A DNA stretch of 64,000 bases, from positions 1 through 64,000 of the forward strand of contig NZ_CP045072.1 of the NCBI RefSeq assembly GCF_009301415.1, written 5' to 3'. This DNA comes from Paracoccus kondratievae. Lineage in GTDB: Bacteria > Pseudomonadota > Alphaproteobacteria > Rhodobacterales > Rhodobacteraceae. A program made the translations under genes and the position numbers. The notes beneath the pieces were generated by a model. The model saw only the letters and a list, made by a program, of their open reading frames with translations, ran no database searches and was not told the DNA's origin. Shown here piece after piece: positions 38,518 through 47,602 of the stretch. Within the stretch, counting starts at the first letter, position 1. Each line of letters starts with the position of its first letter.

Positions 38518-38871
38518 ATGCGCTATCTTTGGCTTTCCGTGGGCTGGCTCGCCCTGACACTGGGCGTGATCGGGGTGTTCTTGCCGGTCATGCCGACGGT
38601 GCCGTTCCTTTTGGTCGCGGTCTGGGCCTTTGCGCGCTCGTCCCCGCGCATCAGCGCCCGGATCATGCGCGATCCGCGCTTTGGGCCGCCGATCCGCGCC
38701 TGGCGCAAGCGTGGCGTCATCGGGCGCGCCGCCAAGATCTGGGCGGTTGCTGCCATGTCAGCCGGTGTTTGCTGGTCGCTGTGGCTTGGACTTGATCCCC
38801 GGCTTGTCGCCGCCCAGACGCTGATTTGCGCGGTGATCGGCCTCTGGCTTGTCACCCGGCCCGAGGTATGA
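38518..38871 (+). CDS. DUF454 (YbaN-family) small membrane protein
   Basis: 117-residue inner-membrane protein with about three hydrophobic segments. The family pattern is G-W-L-A-L-x-L-G-V-I-G-V-F-L-P-V-M-P-T-V-P-F-L-L and F-A-R-S-S-P-R near residue 40. Function is unknown. It lies 2 bp after hemW, so it belongs to the rph-hemW transcript. Confidence 0.85.
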   Translation: MRYLWLSVGWLALTLGVIGVFLPVMPTVPFLLVAVWAFARSSPRISARIMRDPRFGPPIRAWRKRGVIGRAAKIWAVAAMSAGVCWSLWLGLDPRLVAAQTLICAVIGLWLVTRPEV

Positions 38872-38882
38872 GGTGCGGCCCC

Positions 38883-38902
38883 GTCCGGCTACGCAGCCGG
38901 AC
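38883..38902. terminator. Hairpin after the DUF454 gene
   Basis: GTCCGGCT-ACGC-AGCCGGAC is a perfect 8-bp stem with a 4-base loop 12 bp after the stop. No T-tract follows, so it may be a weak or Rho-assisted terminator before gfa. Confidence 0.5.
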
Positions 38903-38991
38903 TGCCAGCGAATACAACCTTTTGCCCACTTGTTCCCAAGCGGGTGCCGCGCGAACCTCGACCCATCAGCTTTGAGGGGGAGAACGGGACT

Positions 38992-39576
38992 ATGGTGGAT
39001 ACTTCGGGGGTGAAGATACATCCCGCCGTGGATAACGGCATCAAACCGGCCAGACCCGGCTTCTCGGGTGGGGAGTTGCATTGCAAGTGCAGCACCGATC
39101 CGGTCCGGGTCGCGATTCGCGCGCAAACCGCGCATAACCACGTCTGCGGCTGCACCAAATGCTGGAAGCCCGAGGGCGCGATCTTTTCACAGGTCGCGGT
39201 CGTCAGCCGCGACGCGCTTGAGGTGGTGCAAGGCGCCGACAAGCTTGAGATCGTGAATGCCGAGGCGCCGATCCAGCGTCATCGCTGCAAAGGGTGCGGT
39301 GCGCATATGTATGGCCGGATCGAAAACAAGGACCATCCCTTCTATGGGCTGGACTTTGTCCATACCGAACTGTCGGATGAGGACGGCTGGTCGCAACCCG
39401 AGTTTGCGGCCTTTGTCAGCTCGGTCATTGAATCGGGTGTCGATCCCAGCCGCATGGACGCGATCCGCGCCCGACTGCGTGAACTGGGGCTGGAACCCTA
39501 TGACGCGCTGTCGCCGCCGCTGATGGATGCGATTGCCACCCATATCGCCAAGCGCTCGGGCGTTCTTGCCGCCTGA
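38992..39576 (+). CDS. gfa: S-(hydroxymethyl)glutathione synthase Gfa
   Basis: Speeds the condensation of formaldehyde with glutathione, the entry to glutathione-linked formaldehyde oxidation. The zinc cysteines are visible in [14 protein letters not shown] and R-C-K-G-C-G-A-H-M. Start 38992 gives 194 residues, the length of the Paracoccus denitrificans protein; the open frame upstream to 38944 has no homology. It directly precedes flhA, whose product uses the adduct. Confidence 0.95.
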   Translation: MVDTSGVKIHPAVDNGIKPARPGFSGGELHCKCSTDPVRVAIRAQTAHNHVCGCTKCWKPEGAIFSQVAVVSRDALEVVQGADKLEIVNAEAPIQRHRCKGCGAHMYGRIENKDHPFYGLDFVHTELSDEDGWSQPEFAAFVSSVIESGVDPSRMDAIRARLRELGLEPYDALSPPLMDAIATHIAKRSGVLAA

Positions 39577-39601
39577 GTGTCCGACGGTCGTGACAGATGG
39601 C

Positions 39602-39623
39602 GGGGGTCGGTTTACCGGCCCCC
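39602..39623. terminator. Hairpin between gfa and flhA
   Basis: GGGGGTCGG-TTTA-CCGGCCCCC forms a 9-bp stem with one G-T pair. It may attenuate read-through from gfa or protect the gfa transcript 3' end. Confidence 0.45.
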
Positions 39624-39675
39624 GAATCCATGAGAAAACAGCAGGCCCAGGGCCGACACTTAAGGAGAATGTGAT

Positions 39676-40803
39676 ATGAGAACCCGTGCCGCCGTCGCGC
39701 TGGAAGCCGGCAAGCCGCTGGAAGTCATGGAAGTCAATCTCGAGGGCCCCAAGGCGGGCGAAGTGATGATCGAGATCAAGGCGACCGGCATTTGCCACAC
39801 CGACGAATTCACCCTTTCGGGCGCTGATCCCGAAGGGATCTTTCCCTCGATCCTTGGTCACGAAGGTGCGGGCGTCGTGGTCGAGGTCGGTCCCGGCGTC
39901 ACCTCGGTCAAGCCGGGGGATCACGTCATCCCGCTTTACACCCCTGAATGCCGCCAATGTCCGTCCTGCCTGTCGCGCAAGACGAACCTCTGCACCGCGA
40001 TTCGCGCCACGCAGGGTCAGGGGCTCATGCCCGACGGCACCAGCCGTTTCAGCATGCTCGACGGTACGCCGATCTATCACTACATGGGCTGCTCGACCTT
40101 CTCGAACTACACCGTGCTGCCCGAAATCGCGGTGGCCAAGGTGCGCGAGGATGCGCCTTTCGACAAGATCTGCTACATCGGCTGCGGCGTCACCACTGGC
40201 ATCGGTGCGGTGATCAACACCGCCAAGGTCGAAATCGGTGCCAAGGCGGTTGTCTTTGGTCTTGGCGGCATCGGCCTGAACGTGATTCAGGGGCTGCGCC
40301 TTGCCGGGGCTGACATGATTATCGGGGTCGATCTGAACGACGACAAAAAACCGATGGCCGAGCGTTTCGGGATGACCCATTTCATCAACCCGAAGAACTG
40401 CGAAAACGTGGTGCAGGAAATCGTCAACGTCACCAAGACGCCCTTCGACCAGATCGGCGGCGCGGATTACAGCTTTGACTGCACCGGCAACGTCAAGGTG
40501 ATGCGCGACGCGCTGGAATGCACCCATCGCGGCTGGGGTGTCTCGGTCGTTATCGGCGTGGCGCCGGCGGGGGCCGAAATCAGCACCCGTCCGTTCCAGC
40601 TTGTCACCGGCCGGGTGTGGAAGGGCACGGCCTTTGGCGGCGCCCGCGGCCGCACCGATGTGCCGCAGATCGTCGACTGGTACATGGAAGGCAAGATCGA
40701 GATCGACCCGATGATCACCCACACCCTGACGCTGGATGAGATCAACAAAGGCTTTGATCTGATGCACCGGGGCGAGTCTATCCGCTCGGTCGTCCTTTAC
40801 TGA
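39676..40803 (+). CDS. flhA: S-(hydroxymethyl)glutathione dehydrogenase (class III alcohol dehydrogenase)
   Basis: Oxidises S-hydroxymethylglutathione to S-formylglutathione with NAD. This 375-residue zinc enzyme has the catalytic zinc ligand in [15 protein letters not shown], and structural zinc cysteines in [15 protein letters not shown]. Its NAD fold is [10 protein letters not shown]. Length equals the P. denitrificans enzyme, where the gene is called flhA (adhC/frmA elsewhere). AAGGAGAA precedes the ATG by eight bases. Confidence 0.97.
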   Translation: MRTRAAVALEAGKPLEVMEVNLEGPKAGEVMIEIKATGICHTDEFTLSGADPEGIFPSILGHEGAGVVVEVGPGVTSVKPGDHVIPLYTPECRQCPSCLSRKTNLCTAIRATQGQGLMPDGTSRFSMLDGTPIYHYMGCSTFSNYTVLPEIAVAKVREDAPFDKICYIGCGVTTGIGAVINTAKVEIGAKAVVFGLGGIGLNVIQGLRLAGADMIIGVDLNDDKKPMAERFGMTHFINPKNCENVVQEIVNVTKTPFDQIGGADYSFDCTGNVKVMRDALECTHRGWGVSVVIGVAPAGAEISTRPFQLVTGRVWKGTAFGGARGRTDVPQIVDWYMEGKIEIDPMITHTLTLDEINKGFDLMHRGESIRSVVLY

Positions 40804-40828
40804 TCGTAAAGGCCTGCTTAGGTAAAAG

Positions 40829-40860
40829 GACGGCGGGGGCGGGAAACCGGTCCCGCCGTC
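40829..40860. terminator. Hairpin after flhA
   Basis: GACGGCGGG pairs with CCCGCCGTC around a loop that itself contains GGCGGGAAACCGG. It lies 26 bp after the flhA stop and just before the ClpP-like gene; no U-tract. Confidence 0.5.
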
Positions 40861-40878
40861 AACATGAAAGGACCGATC

Positions 40879-41514
40879 ATGGTAAAGCACTTCCGCCTGG
40901 ACGACGATGACGACAACGAGGACGAGCGCCGCCAGGAGGGCCAGAAGGACGAAGGGCTTGGCCTTCCCGAAGGCGACCGGCTCGGCAAGCTCTATTTCAA
41001 GTCCCGCACGGTAATCGTTGCCGGTCAGATCACCGACAAGCTGGCGCAACGCACCGTGGCGCATCTGCTGGCCCTGGCCGAGGACAGCGACGCCCCGATC
41101 AACATGCTGATCAGCTCGCCCGGCGGTCATGTCGAATCCGGCGACATGATCCATGACGTGATCAAGTTCATCCGTCCGACCGTGCGCACTATCGGCTCGG
41201 GCTGGGTGGTCTCGGCCGGGGCGCTGATCTTTGTCGGTGCCGAGCGGGAAAACCGTTACTGCCTGCCCAACACCCGTTTCCTTCTGCATCAGCCCTCGGG
41301 TGGGATCGGCGGAACTTCCAGCGACATCATGATTCAGGCCGAACAGATGCGCCTGATGCTCGATCGGCTGAACCGGATCTTTGCTGATGCCACCGGCCAG
41401 ACGGTCGAGCGGATCGAAAAAGACACCCAGCGTGATTTCTGGCTGAACACGCAAGAGGCGCTGGATTACGGTCTGCTGGGCAAGGTCATCCGCTCGGTGG
41501 ATGAGCTGAAATGA
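40879..41514 (+). CDS. ClpP-like serine peptidase with acidic N-terminus
   Basis: Crotonase-fold peptidase of about 211 residues. The ClpP triad can be placed: Ser in W-V-V-S-A-G-A-L-I-F, His in F-L-L-H-Q-P-S-G-G, Asp in K-D-T-Q-R-D-F-W. The N-terminus is unlike ClpP: five consecutive aspartates and many Glu/Arg residues before G-L-P-E-G-D-R-L, with no usual axial-loop motif. Start 40879 is chosen because AAAGGA sits eight bases upstream; an ATG five codons earlier is possible. It sits between flhA and fghA with no chaperone gene nearby, so it may be an alternative ClpP or a separate peptidase. Confidence 0.82.
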   Translation: MVKHFRLDDDDDNEDERRQEGQKDEGLGLPEGDRLGKLYFKSRTVIVAGQITDKLAQRTVAHLLALAEDSDAPINMLISSPGGHVESGDMIHDVIKFIRPTVRTIGSGWVVSAGALIFVGAERENRYCLPNTRFLLHQPSGGIGGTSSDIMIQAEQMRLMLDRLNRIFADATGQTVERIEKDTQRDFWLNTQEALDYGLLGKVIRSVDELK

Positions 41515-41527
41515 AGGGAACGCATTG

Positions 41528-42046
41528 ATGCGGGGCGGGGCTGATATCCTGATCCGTCCCGCAACGCCTGCGGATCATGAGGCGATCTGGACGATCCTTG
41601 AGCCTGTCTATCGTGCAGGCGAAACCTATTGCATCCCGACTGACATCACGCGGGAAGAGGCGCTGGCCGACTGGTTCGCCGCGCCCTTTACCGCTTTTGT
41701 CGCTGAACTGGACGGCAAGGTGCTGGGCGCCAGTCACGTCGGCCGCAACCGGCCCGGTCCTGCATCGCATGTGGCAAATGCAAGCTTTGCCACCCACCCC
41801 GAGGCGCGCGGTCGTGGTATCGCCAGCCGGCTGGTTACCCATGCCAAGGACTGGGCGCGCACGCAGGGTTTCCGGGCGATGCAGTTCAATTTCGTGGTGT
41901 CGACCAATTCCGATGCCGTTCATTCGTGGCAGAAAGCAGGTTTCGCCATTGTCGGCCGCCTGCCCGGCGCGTTTCTTCACCCCAGACATGGCTATGTCGA
42001 CGCGCTGGTCATGTTCCACGACCTGACAGAAGGGAAGAACTCATGA
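41528..42046 (+). CDS. GNAT-family N-acetyltransferase
   Basis: 172-residue acetyl-CoA-dependent transferase. The acetyl-CoA pyrophosphate loop is visible as H-P-E-A-R-G-R-G-I-A-S-R-L, and the domain ends S-W-Q-K-A-G-F-A-I-V-G-R-L-P. The substrate is unknown. Start ATG 41528 follows AAGGGAA; a TTG one codon earlier is in frame. It overlaps fghA by 4 bp, so it is carried in the formaldehyde operon. Confidence 0.85.
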   Translation: MRGGADILIRPATPADHEAIWTILEPVYRAGETYCIPTDITREEALADWFAAPFTAFVAELDGKVLGASHVGRNRPGPASHVANASFATHPEARGRGIASRLVTHAKDWARTQGFRAMQFNFVVSTNSDAVHSWQKAGFAIVGRLPGAFLHPRHGYVDALVMFHDLTEGKNS

Positions 42047-42882
42047 CGCTGGCCTATGAAACCCTCTCGGAGAACCGCAGCTTTGGCGGCATTCAGGGCG
42101 TCTATCGCCACCAGTCGCAGGCGACCGGTACGGCCATGACCTTTGCGGTCTATCTGCCGCCAGAGGCCAGGAATCGTAAGGTGCCGGTGCTTTGGTACCT
42201 TTCGGGCCTGACCTGCACGCATGAAAACGCCATGACCAAGGCCGGCGCACAGGAATGGGCGGCCGAGGCTGGAATCGCGCTGATCTTTCCCGACACCTCT
42301 CCGCGTGGCGAAGGGGTGGCTGATGATCCGGCTTATGATCTGGGGCAGGGCGCGGGTTTCTATGTCGATGCGACCGAGGCGCCCTGGGCACCGCATTTCC
42401 GCATGTGGCACTATGTTACCCATGAACTGCCCGAACTGGTCTTTAACAACTTCGCGCTTGATCGTGATGCGCAGGGCATTACCGGCCATTCGATGGGCGG
42501 GCATGGGGCGCTGACCATCGCGATGACATTCCCCGAGCGTTACAAGTCCGTTTCGGCCTTTGCCCCGATCGCCAACCCCAGCGAATCTGACTGGGGCCGC
42601 AAGCAGCTGACCGCCTATCTGGGGGCGGACAAGGCGGCATGGCGGGGCCATGACTCGACGTTGTTGATGCGCGAGCGTGGCTATCCGGGCGAAATCCTGA
42701 TCGATCAGGGCACGGACGACCAGTTCCTTGACCTGCTCAAGCCCGAGGCGCTGGCCCATGCGATGACCGGGCGTCGTCAGCCCGGCTGCTTCCGCATGCA
42801 GCAGGGGTATGACCACAGCTATTTCTTTGTGCAGACCTTCATGGCCGACCACATCCAGTGGCACGCTGAACGGCTGGGCTGA
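42043..42882 (+). CDS. fghA: S-formylglutathione hydrolase
   Basis: Hydrolyses S-formylglutathione to formate and glutathione. The esterase fold of 279 residues has L-W-Y-L-S-G-L-T-C-T-H-E-N, the nucleophile Ser in G-H-S-M-G-G-H-G-A and the catalytic His in G-Y-D-H-S-Y-F-F. Start 42043 overlaps the GNAT stop (ATGA) and follows a GGGAAG ribosome site. Together with gfa and flhA it completes glutathione-linked formaldehyde oxidation. Confidence 0.96.
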   Translation: MTLAYETLSENRSFGGIQGVYRHQSQATGTAMTFAVYLPPEARNRKVPVLWYLSGLTCTHENAMTKAGAQEWAAEAGIALIFPDTSPRGEGVADDPAYDLGQGAGFYVDATEAPWAPHFRMWHYVTHELPELVFNNFALDRDAQGITGHSMGGHGALTIAMTFPERYKSVSAFAPIANPSESDWGRKQLTAYLGADKAAWRGHDSTLLMRERGYPGEILIDQGTDDQFLDLLKPEALAHAMTGRRQPGCFRMQQGYDHSYFFVQTFMADHIQWHAERLG

Positions 42883-42901
42883 GGTCCGGGCGATTTAGAC
42901 A

Positions 42902-42928
42902 GTATGGGGCAGGGCGTTTGCCCCATAC
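42902..42928. terminator. Terminator hairpin after fghA
   Basis: GTATGGGGCA, loop GGGCGTT, TGCCCCATAC: a perfect 10-bp stem 19 bp after the fghA stop, followed by the T-containing sequence before xoxF. The remaining 143 bp to xoxF probably hold its own promoter. Confidence 0.65.
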
Positions 42929-43071
42929 CTATTACCTAATTTCCCTAATACTTTGGTCCAAACAGCCAGCCGCTCGCGTTGACGTGAAGCCAGCTGAGCC
43001 TGAACCTTGGCCTACAGAAGGTGCCCGCGCGGGAGGAGACGCGCAGTCACCGTCATGGCGGAGGAAAATTC

Positions 43072-44874
43072 ATGAAAAAGCTGATGAACAGTGCCTGTCT
43101 TGCGCTGCTCTTGTCCGGCGTCCCGGCGCTGGCCAATGACAGTGTGCTGGCCGAGATTGCCAAGCCCGAGCAATGGGCGATCCAGACGGGCGACTACGCG
43201 AACACGCGTTATTCGACGCTGGACAAAATCAACAAGGATAACGTCAAGGACCTGCGGGTCGCGTGGACCTTCTCGACCGGGGTGCTGCGCGGGCACGAAG
43301 GCTCGCCGCTGGTGATCGGCGACATCATGTATGTCCACACGCCGTTTCCGAACAACGTCTATGCACTGGATCTGAACGACAACGGCAAGATCCTGTGGCG
43401 CTATCAGCCGCAACAGGATCCGAACGTCATCGCGGTGATGTGCTGCGACACCGTGAACCGCGGCGTGGCCTATGCCGATGGCCTGATTCTGCTGCATCAG
43501 GCTGACACGACCCTGGTTGCTCTTGATGCCAAGACTGGCGAGGTGAAATGGTCGGTCAAGACCGGCGATCCCGCCATTGGTGAGACGAACACCGCGACCG
43601 TGATGCCGGTCAAGGACAAGGTCATCGTCGGTGTCTCGGGCGGCGAATACGGCGTGCGCGGCCGGGTGACGGCTTACAGCCTTGCTGACGGCAAAGAGGT
43701 GTGGAAGGCTTGGTCGACCGGCCCGGACGAAGAACTCCTCGTCGACCCGGAAAAGACCACCCATCTGGGCAAACCGGTCGGCAAGGACAGCTCGCTGAGC
43801 AGCTGGGAAGGCGATCAGTGGAAGATCGGCGGCGGCACCACCTGGGGCTGGTATTCCTATGACCCCGAGCTGAACCTGATCTACTATGGCACCGGCAACC
43901 CCTCGACCTGGAACCCGGCGCAGCGTCCGGGCGACAACAAGTGGTCGATGACCATCATGGCGCGTGATGCCGATACCGGCGTGGCCAGGTGGTTCTATCA
44001 GATGACGCCCCATGACGAATGGGACTATGACGGCGTCAACGAGATGATCCTGACCAACCAGACCATCGACGGTCAGGAACGCAAGCTGCTGACCCACTTT
44101 GACCGCAACGGTCTCGCCTACACGCTGGATCGCGAATCGGGCGAACTGCTGGTGGCCGAAAAATACGATCCGGCGGTGAACTGGACCACCGGCGTCGATA
44201 TGGACCCGAATTCGGAAACCTATGGCCGCCCGGCAGTGGTCGCCGAATACTCGACCGACCAGAACGGCGAAGACACCAACACCACCGGCGTCTGCCCGGC
44301 GGCGCTCGGCACGAAAGACCAGCAGCCGGCGGCCTTCTCGCCCAAGACGAACCTGTTCTACGTCCCGACGAACCACGTCTGCATGGACTATGAGCCGTTC
44401 CGCGTCGCCTATAGCGCCGGTCAGCCCTATGTCGGCGCGACGCTGTCGATGTATCCTGCCCCGAACAGCCATGGCGGCATGGGCAACTTTATCGCCTGGG
44501 ACAACGTCAAGGGCGAGATCAAATGGTCGATCCCGGAACAGTTCTCGGTCTGGTCGGGCGCTCTGGCGACGGCCGGCAACGTGGTCTTCTATGGCACGCT
44601 TGAGGGCTATCTGAAGGCGGTCGATGCCGAAACGGGCGATGAGCTTTACAAGTTCAAGACCCCCTCGGGCGTCATCGGTAACATCATGACCTATGAGCAT
44701 GGCGGCAAACAGTACATCGGCGTCCTGTCGGGCGTCGGCGGTTGGGCCGGGATCGGCCTTGCGGCGGGCCTGACCAACCCCAACGACGGCCTTGGCGCCG
44801 TCGGCGGCTATGCCTCGCTGTCACAATACACCGAACTGGGCGGTCAGCTGACCGTGTTCGAGCTGCCGGGTTAA
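43072..44874 (+). CDS. xoxF: Lanthanide-dependent methanol dehydrogenase XoxF
   Basis: Periplasmic PQQ quinoprotein oxidising methanol. The 600-residue precursor has a signal peptide (about 21 residues) and W-motif beta-propeller repeats. The adjacent cysteines V-M-C-C-D form the PQQ-site disulfide. In H-D-E-W-D-Y-D-G the catalytic Asp is residue 318. The extra Asp two positions on (residue 320) is the mark of XoxF and coordinates the rare-earth ion, unlike calcium MxaF. GGAGG precedes the start. The downstream cytochrome and XoxJ match the Paracoccus xoxF-cycB-xoxJ order. Confidence 0.97.
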   Translation: MKKLMNSACLALLLSGVPALANDSVLAEIAKPEQWAIQTGDYANTRYSTLDKINKDNVKDLRVAWTFSTGVLRGHEGSPLVIGDIMYVHTPFPNNVYALDLNDNGKILWRYQPQQDPNVIAVMCCDTVNRGVAYADGLILLHQADTTLVALDAKTGEVKWSVKTGDPAIGETNTATVMPVKDKVIVGVSGGEYGVRGRVTAYSLADGKEVWKAWSTGPDEELLVDPEKTTHLGKPVGKDSSLSSWEGDQWKIGGGTTWGWYSYDPELNLIYYGTGNPSTWNPAQRPGDNKWSMTIMARDADTGVARWFYQMTPHDEWDYDGVNEMILTNQTIDGQERKLLTHFDRNGLAYTLDRESGELLVAEKYDPAVNWTTGVDMDPNSETYGRPAVVAEYSTDQNGEDTNTTGVCPAALGTKDQQPAAFSPKTNLFYVPTNHVCMDYEPFRVAYSAGQPYVGATLSMYPAPNSHGGMGNFIAWDNVKGEIKWSIPEQFSVWSGALATAGNVVFYGTLEGYLKAVDAETGDELYKFKTPSGVIGNIMTYEHGGKQYIGVLSGVGGWAGIGLAAGLTNPNDGLGAVGGYASLSQYTELGGQLTVFELPG

Positions 44875-44915
44875 TACTTTGGTGCAGAAAACCGAAAAGT
44901 GAGCTCGAAACATAT

Positions 44916-44939
44916 CGCCCCAGGGGTAACCTTGGGGCG
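44916..44939. promoter_or_regulatory. Hairpin between xoxF and cycB
   Basis: CGCCCCAGGG-GTAA-CCTTGGGGCG forms a 10-bp stem with one G-T pair, 41 bp after the xoxF stop and 40 bp before the cytochrome start. It could stabilise xoxF mRNA or partly terminate, giving more dehydrogenase than cytochrome. Confidence 0.55.
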
Positions 44940-44979
44940 AAGCCATCATCTTCGGGTGACAGCCCCAGGGAGGAAATTC

Positions 44980-45675
44980 ATGACCAGCAAGACGACCGCC
45001 AGCCTGATGGCGATTTGTGTCGCATGCGCGGCCGGCGCCATCACCGGAACGGCCCTTGCGCAGACAGACCAGACACCACCGGCTCAGACCGGGGCAGGAG
45101 CAGCCGCCGCTGTGTCGGGCGATGCGCAGCAGCCTGCTGCGGACCCCACAGCCGGGGCAGCAGCCCCCGCGGCACCCCAGGAGGAGGACCTGGAGGTTGT
45201 CGAACAGGGTGGCAAGCTTGTCCTGCCGAACGGCCAGGACATCACCCCCGACCATATGGAAAACGGTCGTTGGTACACGACCGAAGGCATCCCGACCTTC
45301 AAGATCGCCGAGGACGGGACGATCGATTACGCTGCATTCTCGGGTTATCGCCGTTATTCGGCGGAATGCCATGTCTGCCACGGCCCGGACGGCGAGGGTT
45401 CGACCTATGCTCCGGCGCTGAAGAACTCGGTCCTGAAGCTGGATTATTACGAGTTTCAGGAAATCGTCGCCTCGGGCAAGCAAGAGGTCAACACGGCGGC
45501 AAATCTCGTCATGCCGGCCTTTGGCACCAACCGCAACGTGTGGTGCTATATCGACGATATCTACGTCTATCTGCTGGCGCGGGGCGCAGGCGACCTGCCG
45601 CGCGGACGTCCGGCAAAGAAAGAGAGCAAGTCCGATGAATTCGCGGCGCAGGAAGATTCCTGCATGAGCGGATGA
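44980..45675 (+). CDS. cycB: Cytochrome c-553i, electron acceptor of XoxF (XoxG type)
   Basis: Periplasmic c-type cytochrome of 231 residues. It has a signal peptide ending near T-A-L-A-Q, a low-complexity Ala/Pro/Gln/Asp linker (about residues 29-65), then one heme site C-H-V-C-H at residues 130-134 and a Met ligand candidate in N-L-V-M-P-A-F. GGGAGGAA precedes the ATG. It resembles P. denitrificans cytochrome c553i (cycB), next to xoxF, and probably takes electrons from it. Confidence 0.93.
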   Translation: MTSKTTASLMAICVACAAGAITGTALAQTDQTPPAQTGAGAAAAVSGDAQQPAADPTAGAAAPAAPQEEDLEVVEQGGKLVLPNGQDITPDHMENGRWYTTEGIPTFKIAEDGTIDYAAFSGYRRYSAECHVCHGPDGEGSTYAPALKNSVLKLDYYEFQEIVASGKQEVNTAANLVMPAFGTNRNVWCYIDDIYVYLLARGAGDLPRGRPAKKESKSDEFAAQEDSCMSG

Positions 45676-46484
45676 GACGCGCTCTTTCACTTATCGCACT
45701 GCTGACCTGCGCCGTGGCTCCGGCCACGGCGCAGGTTGCCGATCTGCGCTCCAAGACCGAATTCCGGGTCTGTGCTGATCCGGCTGCCGTGCCGATGTCG
45801 TCGCGCGACGAGGCCGGGTTTGAAAACCGCATCGCCCGGCTTTTCGGGGAAAAGCTGGGCTTGCCCGTGGTCTATACCTGGTTTCCGCAAGGGCCGGGCT
45901 TTATCCGCAAGACCCTCAGGGCCGGGATCTGCGATGTCGTCATCGGCTATGCCCAGGGTGATGAGCTGGTGCAAAACACCAACCATTATTACACCTCGGC
46001 CTATGGTATCGTGACGCGCAAGGATAGCCCGCTTGCCCCTGTCGATATGCTTGAGGACCCGGCGCTGAAGGATCATCCGATCGGCGTGGTGGCGGGGACG
46101 CCTCCGGCCACCAACCTCGCGCGGGCGGGGCTGGCCAAGGATATGCGCGGCTGGGATCTGTTTGTGGACAGGCGGGTCGAAGACCCGGTCGGCGATATGC
46201 TTGCTCAGGTCAAATCGGGCGAGCTTGCCGCCGCCGTGATCTGGGGACCGCTGGCGGGACCGTTGGTCAAGCAGGACCCTGATCTGCAATTCACTCCGCT
46301 GCTTAAGGAAACGACCGGGCCGCGTATGTTCTATCGTATCACCATGGGTGTGCGGCCGGGCGAGGATGTCTGGAAGCGGCAGCTGAACAGCCTGATCCGC
46401 CGCCATCAGGATGAAATCGACGCGATCCTGCGTGATGCCGGTGTGCCGCTGCTTGACGATTACGGCAAGGCGCTGAGGGAATGA
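45672..46484 (+). CDS. xoxJ: XoxJ, periplasmic binding protein-like partner of the quinoprotein
   Basis: 270-residue secreted protein of the solute-binding fold (family 3), the quinoprotein dehydrogenase-associated type found with XoxF and MxaF (MxaJ). It has a signal peptide ending near A-P-A-T-A-Q, then F-R-V-C-A-D-P-A-A-V-P-M-S-S, with V-I-G-Y-A-Q-G-D-E mid-domain. Proposed role is activation or maturation of the dehydrogenase; it has no own permease. Overlaps cycB by 4 bp. Confidence 0.9.
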   Translation: MRRALSLIALLTCAVAPATAQVADLRSKTEFRVCADPAAVPMSSRDEAGFENRIARLFGEKLGLPVVYTWFPQGPGFIRKTLRAGICDVVIGYAQGDELVQNTNHYYTSAYGIVTRKDSPLAPVDMLEDPALKDHPIGVVAGTPPATNLARAGLAKDMRGWDLFVDRRVEDPVGDMLAQVKSGELAAAVIWGPLAGPLVKQDPDLQFTPLLKETTGPRMFYRITMGVRPGEDVWKRQLNSLIRRHQDEIDAILRDAGVPLLDDYGKALRE

Positions 46485-47023
46485 GACGGCTGGGTGCGGT
46501 GCTGGCGGTGGTTCTGGCCGGCGCTGCCCCGGCCCACCTTCGTGCCGAGGTGACCGGGCCGCAGGGTTTCCACGGAGAGCCCTACCGTTCGGAAACCCCA
46601 GCGACATTGGCCGGTGCACGGGTGATCGACGCGGCAGAGGCAATGCGTCTGCATGGCGATGGCGTGCCCTTTATCGACGTGCTGCCCCGTACCGCGCGGC
46701 CCGAGGGTCTGCCTGAAGGTACGTTGTGGAATGAGCCGCCGCACCTGTCTATCCCCGGCGCGATCTGGCTTTACAACACCGGCTATGACCGGCTTGCCCC
46801 AGCCGAAGAGGCGCGGCTGGCGCAGGGGCTGGAACGTCTGTCAGGCGGTGACAAGGCGGCGCCTCTGGTCATGTTCTGCAAGCGAGACTGCTGGATGAGC
46901 TGGAATGCCGCCAAACGCGCCGTGGCGCTGGGCTATCAGGGCATCATCTGGTTTCCCGACGGAATCGAAGGCTGGCAAGAACAGGGTGGCGAGCTGGTAC
47001 CCGCCACCCCGGTGGATTTCTAG
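46481..47023 (+). CDS. PQQ-associated rhodanese-like protein (CW-motif family)
   Basis: Secreted 180-residue rhodanese-fold protein of the PQQ-dependent catabolism-associated family. The rhodanese active-site region reads M-F-C-K-R-D-C-W-M-S-W-N-A-A-K-R-A with cysteines at 133 and 137. The family is named for a CXXCW motif, but here three residues separate the cysteines. The role may be redox or sulfur handling in periplasmic quinoprotein maturation; the reaction is unknown. Overlaps xoxJ by 4 bp. Confidence 0.85.
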   Translation: MRRLGAVLAVVLAGAAPAHLRAEVTGPQGFHGEPYRSETPATLAGARVIDAAEAMRLHGDGVPFIDVLPRTARPEGLPEGTLWNEPPHLSIPGAIWLYNTGYDRLAPAEEARLAQGLERLSGGDKAAPLVMFCKRDCWMSWNAAKRAVALGYQGIIWFPDGIEGWQEQGGELVPATPVDF

Positions 47024-47050
47024 CGCCCGTTTTCAGGCGGGCAGGGCAGA

Positions 47051-47602
47051 TTACTCTGCCTTGCCAAATTTCTCGGACAGCGCATCAAGCCCGGCCTGAT
47101 AGACGCCGGTCACCGCCGTGGTCGCGGCGTCGTCGTTCAGTTCGGGCGGGGGCTCGTTATTGGGATAGCCGCGATAGAAGCCACCCTTCCAATGAACCAG
47201 CGCCTTGCCGTCCTCATCCTTGACACAAAGGGTCGAGGCATAATTTGTCACCGGCAGGACGGTCAGCTCGACCGCCTCGATGCGATAGGCATAGCAGCGC
47301 TTTTCGGGCTGCAGCTTCGACAGCACCTCGGTAATCGTCGGATCACCCCCGTCGGCTTTCAGATGCAGCACGCGGGTCGATTTCTCGGGCTGGTCGGCCG
47401 AACCGTCGCCGGTCAGCTCAAGGCTTGCAACAGCCGGGTGCCAGCTCATATCGTCGAACTTGCCGATCACGGCCCAGACTTCGTCCGGGGTAGCGTCCAG
47501 CTTTTGCTGCAGCTCCACCTTCAGGCGGGGTGGGCCATGCGCCTCGGCCGCCGGAGCCAGCGCCATCGCCGCGCCCATGGTCAGGATCAGCAGTCGGATC
47601 AT
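47051..47602 (-). CDS. Secreted SRPBCC-fold protein, MxaD-like
   Basis: 183-residue protein with a signal peptide (A-P-A-A-E-A-H) followed by a START/polyketide-cyclase-like domain with A-T-P-D-E-V-W-A-V-I-G-K-F-D-D-M-S-W-H-P. Similar proteins (MxaD) accompany methanol dehydrogenases and are thought to ease contact with the cytochrome. It is on the strand opposite to xoxF and converges on the rhodanese-like gene. It overlaps its upstream partner by 4 bp. Confidence 0.83.
   Translation of the reverse strand: MIRLLILTMGAAMALAPAAEAHGPPRLKVELQQKLDATPDEVWAVIGKFDDMSWHPAVASLELTGDGSADQPEKSTRVLHLKADGGDPTITEVLSKLQPEKRCYAYRIEAVELTVLPVTNYASTLCVKDEDGKALVHWKGGFYRGYPNNEPPPELNDDAATTAVTGVYQAGLDALSEKFGKAE

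Noticed and set aside
39187-41454. Very long (755-codon) open frame on the minus strand
   Set aside because: It lies antisense to gfa, flhA and the ClpP-like gene, all with clear family motifs. Such frames are frequent in GC-rich DNA and the translation shows no recognisable domain.
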